Positions 17,664-25,249 of a stretch of DNA of 64,000 nucleotides are shown here, piece after piece. A program made the position numbers and the translations under genes. The notes beneath the pieces were generated by a model. It was given only the letters and a program-made list of their open reading frames with translations, did not search any database and was not told where the DNA came from. Within the stretch, counting starts at the first letter, position 1. Every line of letters starts with the position of its first letter. This DNA is from Bradyrhizobium sp. S69 (GTDB lineage: Bacteria; Pseudomonadota; Alphaproteobacteria; Rhizobiales; Xanthobacteraceae), in the NCBI RefSeq assembly GCF_009766005.1, contig NZ_LMUK01000038.1:179195-243194 (forward strand), read 5' to 3'.

Positions 17664-17668
17664 GCCGA

Positions 17669-17750
17669 CCTCTCCCAATCGAAGTCGGATATATCCGACT
17701 TCGATCAATATGATGCCCAACTCGGGTAAACCCGAGTTGGGTGGGAGAGG
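17669..17750. repeat. Cruciform-like repeat: outer stem with two perfect inner palindromes
   Basis: Outer arms cctctccc (17669-17676) and gggagagg (17743-17750) enclose a 28-bp perfect palindrome (17678-17705, half-arm atcgaagtcggata) and an 11-bp-arm hairpin (17716-17741, cccaactcggg, loop taaa). Confidence 0.85.
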
Positions 17751-17912
17751 TGAAGGGAAGTCACGGCCGATTCAATCAATCATCTTGATCCAGCCGTGCG
17801 GGTCGCGACCGCGTCATTTCCACTTATCGCAAAGATGGCTTCCGACCCCGCCGCTTTCGCCGGGTCTCGCCCGTCGGCATGTTGCGGCTATCACAGAGAT
17901 AGAGGTCGAGAC

Positions 17913-18185
17913 GTGAAGATGTACCTGGTTTCATTGGGCGCGGGCGTCCTCGTTGGCGTCATTTACAGCGTGTTGCAGGTTCGCTCGCCGGCGCCGCCGC
18001 TCATCGCACTCATTGGTCTGCTTGGCATGCTGTTCGGTGAGCAAGTCATCCCGGTCAGCAGGGCGCTTGTCGATCGGCCGGGATTTCTCCAGATGGGGAC
18101 CCGGCCGGCGCAGGCCGACCGCACCGCGCACCATCCTGATGGCGGGTCGGGACACGACGATCGATCCGCGCCGCCGACGAAATGA
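17913..18185 (+). CDS. XapX domain (DUF1427-type) small membrane protein
   Basis: The first 50 residues are the XapX domain: KMYLVSLGAGVLVGVIYSVL, QVRSPAPPLIALIGLLGMLF, GEQVIPV, two membrane helices with the typical RSPAPP turn. XapX was named after the xanthosine operon of E. coli, but its role is unknown. The polar tail (HPDGGSGHDDRSAPPTK) is not part of the domain. Start GTG 17913 has AGAGG 7 nt upstream; ATG 17919 is possible. It is followed after 36 nt by the YCII-type gene. Confidence 0.8.
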   Translation: MKMYLVSLGAGVLVGVIYSVLQVRSPAPPLIALIGLLGMLFGEQVIPVSRALVDRPGFLQMGTRPAQADRTAHHPDGGSGHDDRSAPPTK

Positions 18186-18221
18186 CTTGGCGCGCGCGTA
18201 ACGATGGAACGGGAACGAGCT

Positions 18222-18593
18222 ATGTCCAAAGCCTATCGCGAGATTCGAGATCTCACGTCGTCTAACCTTCGCAAGAGGGTGTGCATCGCGTTCAGCTATC
18301 CGACCATCTCTCAGGAGGAAATGCTGCCTTATGTCGCCGAACATCTGCGGTACATGGCAGCGCATGAGGATGAGATATTGATGTCGGGCCCCATCATCAA
18401 AGAGGGCCAGATTGTCGGCGAGGGCATCACCGTCCTTTTGACGGATAGTGAAGTGAAGGCCGCCGGATTCATGCGCCATGAACCGCTGGTCCGGCGAGGC
18501 TTGCGGCGTTTCGAGATCAAGACGTGGGAGCTGCGCGAAGGCACGTTGAACGTGGTCGCGAAACTTTCGGAGAGCAAGTTCACGCTTCGATGA
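18222..18593 (+). CDS. YCII-related small protein
   Basis: About 123 residues of a dimeric alpha-beta barrel type seen in YCII-like proteins: FSYPTISQEEMLPYVAEHLR, ILMSGPIIKEGQIVGEGITV, and FEIKTWELREGTLNVVAKLS. YciI itself has a His/Asp pair proposed as catalytic; I see YMAAHEDEILMSGP, which carries a similar His-Glu-Asp. Function unknown. ATG 18222 is preferred to 18204. It is probably co-transcribed with the XapX gene. Confidence 0.6.
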   Translation: MSKAYREIRDLTSSNLRKRVCIAFSYPTISQEEMLPYVAEHLRYMAAHEDEILMSGPIIKEGQIVGEGITVLLTDSEVKAAGFMRHEPLVRRGLRRFEIKTWELREGTLNVVAKLSESKFTLR

Positions 18594-18630
18594 GGCGAGG
18601 GGCTTCAGCTTGCGTGAGCCCTCGCGCGTT

Positions 18631-20316
18631 TCATCGATCGAGCTTTCGATACGGCCGGTAGCGCGGCTCCCAGACATAGGCGTCGATACGCGCGTCCAGT
18701 TCCGCGGCCTCACATTGCTCGGCGACGCCATCGATCTGCGCCCGGCGCGCGACCGCCTTGGCCATCAGGACGGATACGTTCCGCAAATCCGATATCGGCG
18801 GCAGCAAACGTGGCATGGCATCGGAAGCAACCGCTCCGATGCTCGACAGCGTCACCGCAGCGGCCATGAACATCCCGTCGGTGACCCGGCGCGCCCCGGA
18901 AGCGAGAATACCGAGCCCCATGCCGGGAAAGATGTAGGAGTTGTTGGTCTGGGTAATGCGATAGGTCCGGCCGTTCCAGTTCACCGGAGCAAACGGGCTG
19001 CCGGAGCCGATCAGGGCACGCCCGTCGGTCCAGGAAACCAGTTGCTCGGCTGTGGCTTCACTGCGGGAAGTCGGGTTGGAAAGAGGAAAGATCACCGGTC
19101 GGTCGACCTGCTGCGCCATGGCGCGCACGACCGCCTCGGTGAACGCGCCGGCCTGGCCGGACACGCCGATCAAGACCGTCGGTTTCGCGTTGATCACAAC
19201 ATCCAGCAAGCCGATGCCGCCAGCATTCTGTTGCGCCCAGCCTGCAACGGCGTTCTTGGCCTGAACGAACGGCTTCTGGGCTTCGGTGATTCCCGGCATG
19301 CCCTCGACCAGCAGGCCGTCGCGATCGACCGCGAAGAAATTACGGCGCGCGGCGGCTTCATCCGCGCCGGCTTCGATCATCGCTTGCAGGATCAGCGTGG
19401 CGATCCCGCATCCGGCCGATCCCGCGCCCAAAAGGGCAATGCGCTGCTCCGTCAGGGGCAGGCCTGTCACCTTGACCGCCGTCATCAGGCTGGCCGCCGC
19501 GACCGCGGCGGTGCTCTGGATGTCGTCATTGAAGGTGCAGAGCCGGTCACGGTAGCGCGCCAACAGCCGGCCGGCATTGTGGCCGGCGAAATCTTCCCAT
19601 TGCAGCAGCACGTCCGGCCACCGCTCCACCACCGCCGCCACGAACTCTTCGACGAATGCGTCGTAGTCAGTCTCGCCGATACGCTCATGCCGCCAGCCCA
19701 CATAGATCTGGTCGGTGAGACGGTCGCGATTGTTGGTGCCGACGTCGAGCAATATCGGCAGCGTGAAGTCGGGGTGGATGCCGGCGCATCCGGTATAGAG
19801 CGCGAGCTTGCCGATCGAGATGCCCATGCCGCCCGCGCCTTGATCGCCCAGACCAAGGATGCGCTCGCCGTCGCTGACGACAATGACCCGCACCTTGTCG
19901 AAGCGCGGGTCGGCCAGTATCTCGCGAATTTTATGCCGGTTCGGGTAGCTCAAAAACAGCCCGCGCGGCTTGCGCCAGATCTCGCTGAAGCGCTGGCATC
20001 CCTCGCCGACGGTCGGCGTATAGACTAGCGGAAGCACTTCCTCGAGATTGCGGGTCACCAGCGCGTAGAACAGCGTTTCGTTGGTGTCCTGCAGATCGCG
20101 CAAGAAGGCGTAGCGCTCGAAGTCGGTCTGGTAGGCGCGCAGCACCTGTAGGCGGCGCGCGACCTGATCGTCGAGCGAGCCGACATGCGGTGGCAGCAGT
20201 CCGTGCAGGTGGAAGGCGTCACGCTCTTCGGTGCTGAACGCCGTGCCTTTGTTCAGCATCGGCGTGTTGACGAGCTCATAGCCCGTGCGATCGGTCTCGA
20301 TCGGTCCATTCCACAT
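18631..20316 (-). CDS. maeA: NAD-dependent malic enzyme (MaeA/SfcA type)
   Basis: A 561-residue malic enzyme of the eukaryote/SfcA-like length. It shows LVYTPTVGEGCQRFSEIWRK, the malate/metal region (VVSDGERILGLGDQGAGGMG), catalytic Lys in ISIGKLALYTGCAG, metal ligands in QWEDFAGHNAGRLL and FNDDIQSTAAVAAASL, and dinucleotide binding in IALLGAGSAGCGIA. It oxidatively decarboxylates malate to pyruvate with NAD+ (preferred in this group), important for growth on C4 acids in rhizobia. Start ATG 20316 with GGAG upstream. Single gene; no operon partners are visible. Confidence 0.93.
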   Translation of the reverse strand: MWNGPIETDRTGYELVNTPMLNKGTAFSTEERDAFHLHGLLPPHVGSLDDQVARRLQVLRAYQTDFERYAFLRDLQDTNETLFYALVTRNLEEVLPLVYTPTVGEGCQRFSEIWRKPRGLFLSYPNRHKIREILADPRFDKVRVIVVSDGERILGLGDQGAGGMGISIGKLALYTGCAGIHPDFTLPILLDVGTNNRDRLTDQIYVGWRHERIGETDYDAFVEEFVAAVVERWPDVLLQWEDFAGHNAGRLLARYRDRLCTFNDDIQSTAAVAAASLMTAVKVTGLPLTEQRIALLGAGSAGCGIATLILQAMIEAGADEAAARRNFFAVDRDGLLVEGMPGITEAQKPFVQAKNAVAGWAQQNAGGIGLLDVVINAKPTVLIGVSGQAGAFTEAVVRAMAQQVDRPVIFPLSNPTSRSEATAEQLVSWTDGRALIGSGSPFAPVNWNGRTYRITQTNNSYIFPGMGLGILASGARRVTDGMFMAAAVTLSSIGAVASDAMPRLLPPISDLRNVSVLMAKAVARRAQIDGVAEQCEAAELDARIDAYVWEPRYRPYRKLDR

Positions 20317-20422
20317 GCGGCGGCTCCTTGTGCGTGGTCCATCTGCCCCGTTGGAACAGCCCGGTCAATATGACAGCGCCATCATGTGGTTCAAACAAAC
20401 GCGGGGGATCGGAACGGCGCGG

Positions 20423-20562
20423 TAGAGCGTTTTCGAGCCAACGGGTCGCGCGAATGCGCGCCCGATGACAGGCTCCGTGGGCACCGGTTCGCGTGAAGAA
20501 AACGCGTCAAAACAAAAGACTAGAGCCCCGTTCCGATTCCATCGGAACGGAAAAGGCTCTAG
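20423..20562 (+). repeat. Dispersed repeat A, copy 1, containing a nested 41-bp unit
   Basis: The element begins tagagcgttttcgagc and resumes gtgggcaccggttcgcgtga, then cgcgtcaaaacaaaagac, and ends with a hairpin (agagcc, ccgttccgat, tcc, atcggaacgg, aaaaggctct). Bases 20437-20477 are an inserted copy of the 41-bp unit seen at 17623. The hairpin end overlaps the stop codon of the LysR gene and may end its transcription. Confidence 0.85.
20437..20477 (+). repeat. 41-bp palindromic repeat unit (copy 2), nested
   Basis: Starts gccaacgggtcgcgcgaatg and ends tgacaggctccg. It matches the reverse complement of 17623-17663 at 40 of 41 bases and interrupts repeat A, which is uninterrupted at 23228-23332. 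Confidence 0.88.
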
Positions 20563-21491
20563 GTAGCAATCTTGAATGTCAGTTCATCGGTTGTTTCTTT
20601 CCTGGCTCCGCCCATCGCGTGAACCACGTGATCGACAAACAAACGGATCCGGGGAGGGACCGGCTTGCCCGGAGCGAACACCGCGTACAATTCGATGGTC
20701 GCGCAGCGATACCCCGGCAGTAACTCGACGAGTCGTCCGGCGGCCAGATCGTGAGCGATGTCCCAGTGCGCTTCCCAGGATATGCCTTCACCAGAAAGCG
20801 CCCACTCATGCAGAACCGAACCGTCGCCGCTGGACAGGCTTCCCGAAACATGGGCCTCGTAATCGGTTCCTTCGCGGCTGAAGCGCCATAGATCGACGAG
20901 ACGGTGGCGCCGCGCCAGACGCAGGCAGTTGTGTTCGCTGAGCTCGCCGGGGGACGTCGGAGCACCCTTGCGCGCGATATAGGAAGGCGCCGCGCAGACG
21001 ATCTGGCTCGTCGTCGCGACCTTTCTCGCGATCATCGTCGGATCGCTCGGAAGCCCGAAGCGGAACACGAGATCGAAGCCGTCGGCTTCGTTTTCGAGGC
21101 CGACATCCGAGAGCACGAGATGCGCGTCGAGGCCGGGATGCTGGGCTGCGAAGGCCGCAAGCAGCGGCGCAAGTTGCCGGCGTCCAAAATCCGCGGGAGC
21201 TCCGACCCGCAGCAAGCCACGCGCCGCCCCGCCGCGCGAGGCGACCTCGGCTTCCGCGTCGCGAATTTGTTCGAGGATCGTCTTGCATCGCTCGTACAGC
21301 AGCAGGCCTTCGTCGGTAAGCCGGAACCGGCGAGAGCTGCGCTCGGCCAATCGAACACCAAGTTTTGCTTCCAACGCCGACAGCCGCCGGCTTACCGCGG
21401 CCGGAGAGGATTGCAGGGCAAGTGCTGCGGCGGATATTCCGCCGGTCTCGACGATGGTGCGAAACAGCGCAAATTCGGAAACTGAATCCAA
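20559..21491 (-). CDS. LysR family transcriptional regulator
   Basis: A 310-residue regulator. The winged helix-turn-helix spans residues 3-62 (FALFRTIVETGGISAAALAL, SPAAVSRRLSALEAKLGVRL), followed by the effector domain (LLRVGAPADFGRRQLAPLLA, LRLARRHRLVDLW, GEGISWEAHWDIAHDLAAGR). I chose TTG at 21491, since a good GGGAGG lies just upstream (aacaatt spacer) and homology starts there; longer frames start at 21599. Its stop lies at the edge of repeat A. Target genes are unknown. It is divergent from mipZ, with about 210 nt between them. Confidence 0.87.
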   Translation of the reverse strand: MDSVSEFALFRTIVETGGISAAALALQSSPAAVSRRLSALEAKLGVRLAERSSRRFRLTDEGLLLYERCKTILEQIRDAEAEVASRGGAARGLLRVGAPADFGRRQLAPLLAAFAAQHPGLDAHLVLSDVGLENEADGFDLVFRFGLPSDPTMIARKVATTSQIVCAAPSYIARKGAPTSPGELSEHNCLRLARRHRLVDLWRFSREGTDYEAHVSGSLSSGDGSVLHEWALSGEGISWEAHWDIAHDLAAGRLVELLPGYRCATIELYAVFAPGKPVPPRIRLFVDHVVHAMGGARKETTDELTFKIAT

Positions 21492-21705
21492 AATTGTTCC
21501 TCCCGCCGACGGATGCCTGCCGGCGACGGCATCCAACTTACCATTTATTGCTGCCGGCGTGGCGGCGGCAACGGCTGCGCGTGCCGTGCTGCGCCGCACA
21601 GGATGCGCCGTCTATGGTCGTCTGCGCTTGCGGGAACCCGGCGAATCAAAGCTAATTGCGCGGACCTGCCAGAGTGAAGCTTCATCATGTTTCGAAGGCG
21701 GTCCA

Positions 21706-22575
21706 ATGTTGGTTGAACACGCAATACGCGCGCGGTCGGCGCGGGTGATCGTCGTCGGTAACGAAAAGGGCGGCTCGGGCAAGTCCACCGTCGCCATGCA
21801 CATCGCCATCGCCCTGACCAAGTCGGGACAGAACGCTGCCACCATCGACCTCGATACGCGGCAGAAGAGCTTTACCCGTTACATCGAGAACCGGCGCGCC
21901 TGGGCCCGGCAAGCCACCCGCAAGCTCGATATTCCCGAACATTTCTGTTTCGGAAATCTCAATTACCCGAGCGCCGACGAAGAGGCCGCCGGCTGCAAGG
22001 CGCTCGAGGACACCGTCGATACGCTGGCCGACCGCTATGGTGTCGTCGTGATCGACACCCCGGGGCAAGACAGCTATCTGGCGCGGCATGCGCATTCGCT
22101 GGCGGACATCCTGATCACGCCGCTGAACGACAGTTTCGTCGACCTCGACGTGCTCGGCAGCGTCGATCCCGCGACGCTGAGCGTCACCGGCGTCAGTCAC
22201 TACGCGCAGATGGTCGAGCATGCGCGCGGTCAGCGCCGGGTTCGCGATTCCGGCACCATCGACTGGATCGTGTTGCGCAACCGGTTGTCGACGCTCGGCT
22301 CACGCAACAAGCGCGTGGTCGGCGAAGCCTTGCAGGAGCTCTCGCGCCGGCTGAACTTCCGTCACATCGATGGGCTGGCCGAACGGGTGATCTTTCGCGA
22401 ATTCTATCCGCGCGGACTGACCGCGGTCGATGATCTCGATGAGGCAACCTTGAACGCGCGCCCCACGATGTCGCACATCACCGCGCGGCTGGAGATGCTG
22501 AAACTGCTGGCGGCGATGGGACTGGATCGCGCGATGACGAGCGCGACCGTCGATCAGGGCCGCGACGCGGCTTGA
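21706..22575 (+). CDS. mipZ: MipZ-type ParA-like division-plane ATPase
   Basis: A 289-residue P-loop ATPase with the deviant Walker A NEKGGSGKSTVAMHIA, switch I IDLDTRQKSFTRYIENRRAW, Walker B VVIDTPGQDSYLARHAH and the MipZ-typical NDSFVDLDVLGSVDP, IDWIVLRNRLST and VIFREFYPRGLTAVDDL. In Caulobacter MipZ forms a ParB-anchored gradient that blocks FtsZ assembly near the poles. Start ATG 21706 (AAGGCGG upstream). It is not next to parAB here. Close similarity to the known family makes the call firm. Confidence 0.92.
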   Translation: MLVEHAIRARSARVIVVGNEKGGSGKSTVAMHIAIALTKSGQNAATIDLDTRQKSFTRYIENRRAWARQATRKLDIPEHFCFGNLNYPSADEEAAGCKALEDTVDTLADRYGVVVIDTPGQDSYLARHAHSLADILITPLNDSFVDLDVLGSVDPATLSVTGVSHYAQMVEHARGQRRVRDSGTIDWIVLRNRLSTLGSRNKRVVGEALQELSRRLNFRHIDGLAERVIFREFYPRGLTAVDDLDEATLNARPTMSHITARLEMLKLLAAMGLDRAMTSATVDQGRDAA

Positions 22576-22592
22576 GACCCGGCAGCGAACCA

Positions 22593-23729
22593 TCAAGCCA
22601 TTTGCGGTCGCCACGCAATGACGCCCTCTGTCCGTGCGCGCACTTCAGGTGATGCAAGACAGGTCGCCACGGCCTCGAAACCGGGAAATCCAGGATACGG
22701 ACGGACCGTGGTTGGGGGGCTGTGATTGGCCGGGCAAAGGATGATTGATTCGTCGTTGCCCACGGCGTCCAGATCCAGAATCGAATTGGATCGCGTAAGA
22801 AAAAACAGCGGTCGAAGTTCGGGACCACGGCGGCGCAGGCGTGCGATCAGAGCTTCCTGGGTGGCCTTGTCGAGCCCCTGTTCCAGCATGTCGATGACCA
22901 GGGCGCTCGGGCCCTCGGTTTCCAACCCGGCGATCAGGCAGACCAGAGCCTCCGAAACGGTGGCACCGTCATCGACCAGCCACGCCAGCGTCTGATCGAC
23001 CCGCGACTTGAGGGCCGGATCGCCGTCCAGCCGTGGTTTGGCCGCCGCGTCCCCGTGCATGAGCCGATCCAGGCCGAGGAATGCGGCGCCCGGCAGGGTC
23101 TCGGCGATGCGCTTGGCCAGTTGCGTCTTGCCGCTGCCCAGCGGTCCAATGACGTAGTTCAGGGAGCGGATGTCTTGCAATTCAAACCGTTCGCCACCCC
23201 AAGGCCAGGGCAGGTCGAACGCGACGCCAGAGCCTTTTCCGTTCCGATGGAATCGGAACGGGGCTCTGGTCTTTTGTTCTGACGCGTTTTCTTCACGCGA
23301 ACCGGTGCCCACTTCGCTCGAAAACGCTCTAAATCTGGCGGACGGTCTCATCAGGTTTGCGAGTTCGCGGGCGACCGGCGCCCGCCCGCCGGCGAGGTCG
23401 GCCCGCAAGCGGCGGACCTTATCGACGGCATCGACGAGTTGATGAACGCGATCTTCGAGCGCCGCCTGATGCGCGGCCAGTGCCGGTTCAAGACTCTCGG
23501 AGCAGCCTTCCAGCACGCGCGCCACCTGGCTGAGGCTAAGGCCGAGTTCGCGCAACGCCGCGATCTCGGCAACGCGGGCCATCTCGTCGGGACCGTAGGC
23601 GCGCCAACCGGCCGCGGTGCGGACCGGGGCGATGAGACCGCGCTGCTCGTAGAGCCGCAACGCCTTGGCGGAAACGCCCAGCCGCTTGGCGGCCTCGGAA
23701 GGACTCAGGAAGGATGCGGCGGAGTTCAC
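22593..23729 (-). CDS. MerR-type regulator fused to a P-loop ATPase domain
   Basis: A 378-residue two-domain protein. Residues 5-75 are a MerR winged helix (SEAAKRLGVSAKALRLYEQR, GLIAPVRTAAGWRAYG), and 80-115 a coiled coil. Residues 133-168 are encoded by a copy of dispersed repeat A. An ABC/AAA-like ATPase domain then starts with Walker A GPLGSGKTQLAK (about 195-206) and SALVIDMLEQGLDKATQEAL as a Walker-B-like stretch. Such MerR-ATPase fusions occur in Bradyrhizobium and may couple ATP or ligand state to gene control; targets are unknown. No metal-binding cysteines are seen. It is convergent with mipZ, 17 nt apart. Confidence 0.8.
   Translation of the reverse strand: MNSAASFLSPSEAAKRLGVSAKALRLYEQRGLIAPVRTAAGWRAYGPDEMARVAEIAALRELGLSLSQVARVLEGCSESLEPALAAHQAALEDRVHQLVDAVDKVRRLRADLAGGRAPVARELANLMRPSARFRAFSSEVGTGSREENASEQKTRAPFRFHRNGKGSGVAFDLPWPWGGERFELQDIRSLNYVIGPLGSGKTQLAKRIAETLPGAAFLGLDRLMHGDAAAKPRLDGDPALKSRVDQTLAWLVDDGATVSEALVCLIAGLETEGPSALVIDMLEQGLDKATQEALIARLRRRGPELRPLFFLTRSNSILDLDAVGNDESIILCPANHSPPTTVRPYPGFPGFEAVATCLASPEVRARTEGVIAWRPQMA
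23228..23332 (-). repeat. Dispersed repeat A, copy 2, inside the merR-ATPase gene
   Basis: On the minus strand it reads tagagcgttttcgagcgaag, then tgggcaccggttcgcgtgaa, then the same terminal hairpin as the copy at 20423. It is a multiple-of-three interruption that stays open and encodes the linker FRAFSSEVGTGSREENASEQ plus about 15 more residues. Confidence 0.9.
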
Positions 23730-23861
23730 GAATCACCTCGACATTGGCTGACCGCACCCCTTATCGGGGCGGCCCCAAGGGTCGGGTCAAGTGGCAATCC
23801 GCCAATTCTGGACAATTTCGCGCGCGATCAAGCCGCGCTTGGTCGCGTGATTCGAGGCTTG

Positions 23862-24544
23862 CTAGGTTGGTTTTTCGTCTCTTTGCAGCTGAGGTTTTTC
23901 ATACAAGACCGCGTTCAACAAAGAACGGTGCACCTCGATCTTTCCGTTGTAGCTGATCAATCCCAGCTTGCGAAATTTGTTCAGGAAGAAGCTCACCCGC
24001 GATCGGGTCGTTCCGATCATCTCCGCCAGGGTTGCTTGACTGATCGAAGCATCGATCGGCGTTGGCTTCTCATCCTTTCCGAAATGGCCAGCAGAAGAAG
24101 AAGGCGCGCGAGCCGTTTCTCGCTCGAATTGAATAGCTGGTCGATCAGATCTTCTTCCGTGCGATTGCTCCGGGTTACCAGGTAAGTCACGAAAAGCTCT
24201 GAAAACGCAGGCTGCTTGCGAAGCGCCGCCAGCATCGCCTTCCGCGTTATCGAGGTGACAAGGCACTCCTCCAGAGCCTTCGCGGTTCCGATGCGGACGG
24301 TCTGACCATTCAGACATCCCTCACCAAAAAACTGCGAAGGATTCAAGATGCCGACGACCGCTTCTTTGCCCTGCTCGGAAACGACGGTCACCTTGACCGC
24401 GCCGGACTGGATGTAAAAAATCTTATCGGCCTCTTCGCCTTGGGCGTAGATGATCCGGCCTTTACGGTACTTGGTTATCGTCTTGCCGACCCCGACTTTG
24501 GCGAGAAACATTTGGGGATCGAATTGTCGCTTTGCTGACTTCAC
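23862..24544 (-). pseudogene. Crp/Fnr family regulator, one-base frameshift
   Basis: The cyclic-nucleotide-type sensor domain is read from 24544 (YRKGRIIYAQGEEADKIFYI, QSGAVKVTVVSEQGKEAVVG, NPSQFFGEGCLNGQ) to about LARLLLLLA. The helix-turn-helix is in the next frame: HFGKDEKPTPIDASISQATL, AEMIGTTRSRVSFFLNKFRK, LGLISYNGKIEVHRSLLNAV. Homologues read ...LLLLANFGKDEK, so one A seems missing near 24084-24087 (gaaatggcc where gaaattggcc is expected). Restoring one base gives 227 codons, the usual length. No Fe-S cysteine cluster is seen, so it is not a classical FNR. A perfect 16-bp palindrome lies 51 nt upstream. Confidence 0.85.
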
Positions 24545-24594
24545 AAGCCTCTCCTTTGGACCGGCGATGTCTAAATATTAAAAATGGGGTGTTG

Positions 24595-24612
24595 TGGTCA
24601 ATATTGACCAAC
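24595..24612. promoter_or_regulatory. Palindromic operator candidate TGGTCAATATTGACCA
   Basis: A 16-bp perfect palindrome lies in the intergenic region between the Crp-type gene (leftward) and the zinc-ribbon gene (rightward). A matching half-site (caatattgaccag) recurs at about 26,490, upstream of the second zinc-ribbon gene. Crp/Fnr regulators bind such two-fold sites. The link to this regulator is inference. Confidence 0.5.
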
Positions 24613-24703
24613 AAACCCGTTTTAGGGGTGAGAAAATCACCCAATCAGTAGCCGGTGTCCGGCAGCGCGTCGCGCACCCGCTTGATCCAAGAGGGGGTCC
24701 TGC

Positions 24704-24943
24704 ATGCTCGGCTCTCATGCACTACCCGCCGGTCCGCCGCTCGGCACCCTGGAGCGCCCGCGCTGTCAGCACTGCCAGACCCGCACGATCCTCGGCCGCT
24801 CGGCGCCCGGCCCGGCAGGTTACGAATTCCGCACTTTCGAGTGCCCCAGATGTGACCGTGTCCAGCGAACCCTGGTGGTCAGCGACCCCATGAGCGGCGA
24901 CGCGAGAGGGTGGCTTCGTGGAGAGCTTAAATCCCCGGACTAG
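24704..24943 (+). CDS. Small zinc-ribbon-like protein (paralogue 1)
   Basis: A 79-residue protein with ERPRCQHCQTRTILGRSAPG and FECPRCDRVQRTLVVSDPM: two C-x2-C knuckles about 28 residues apart, as in rubredoxin or zinc-ribbon folds. It ends GWLRGELKSPD. A close relative is encoded at 26605-26829 and a more distant one at 26842-27024. GAGGGGG lies 6 nt upstream of ATG 24704. I recall many such proteins in Bradyrhizobium but no known function; metal binding or RNA/protein binding is plausible. Confidence 0.75.
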   Translation: MLGSHALPAGPPLGTLERPRCQHCQTRTILGRSAPGPAGYEFRTFECPRCDRVQRTLVVSDPMSGDARGWLRGELKSPD

Positions 24944-25032
24944 ATTGTGGCAATCTCCCGACACATTAAAAATGGCGGCCGCCGCGGCCATATCCAGCAG
25001 TTGCAAGCTGCATCAGCGAACTGAGGCCCGGC

Positions 25033-25245
25033 ATGCGTAACAGGAATAAGGTCGTATTTTTGACGGCGGACCATCTGGACGAGCAGGCGGATGCGCGCGC
25101 CAGTGAGGCGAACCGATTACCCGAAGGAGAGGCAAGGCAGAATGCGCTTCGGAGCGCGGCACAGTTGAGGGTGTACGCTTCCATGAAGCGCGTGCTCACC
25201 CCACAACTGCCAAATCGAAATAATAGACGCGGATCGGAAGGCTAG
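25033..25245 (+). CDS. Small hypothetical protein
   Basis: A 70-residue polar, helical protein: LTADHLDEQADARASEANRL, PEGEARQNALRSAAQLRVYA. The pattern (a helix, PEGEAR-type turn, second helix) is reminiscent of small Bradyrhizobium proteins of unknown function. No strong ribosome site is visible. It ends 4 nt before the kinase gene and may be co-transcribed with it. Confidence 0.55.
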   Translation: MRNRNKVVFLTADHLDEQADARASEANRLPEGEARQNALRSAAQLRVYASMKRVLTPQLPNRNNRRGSEG

Positions 25246-25249
25246 CGGA

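Larger units (their letters stand above)
17498..17912. other. Gene-free stretch with nested palindromic repeats
   Basis: No gene is seen in these 415 nt. Between about 17,570 and 17,755 lies a composite repeat: a gggtgagggct / cctcaccc arm pair, a 41-bp palindromic unit (17623-17663), then ctctccc / gggagag arms around two perfect palindromes. The rest (17,756-17,912) presumably carries the xapX promoter. Confidence 0.7.

Noticed and set aside
18610-20028. A 472-codon rightward frame
   Set aside because: Antisense to malic enzyme, with low-complexity His/Arg/Gln content.
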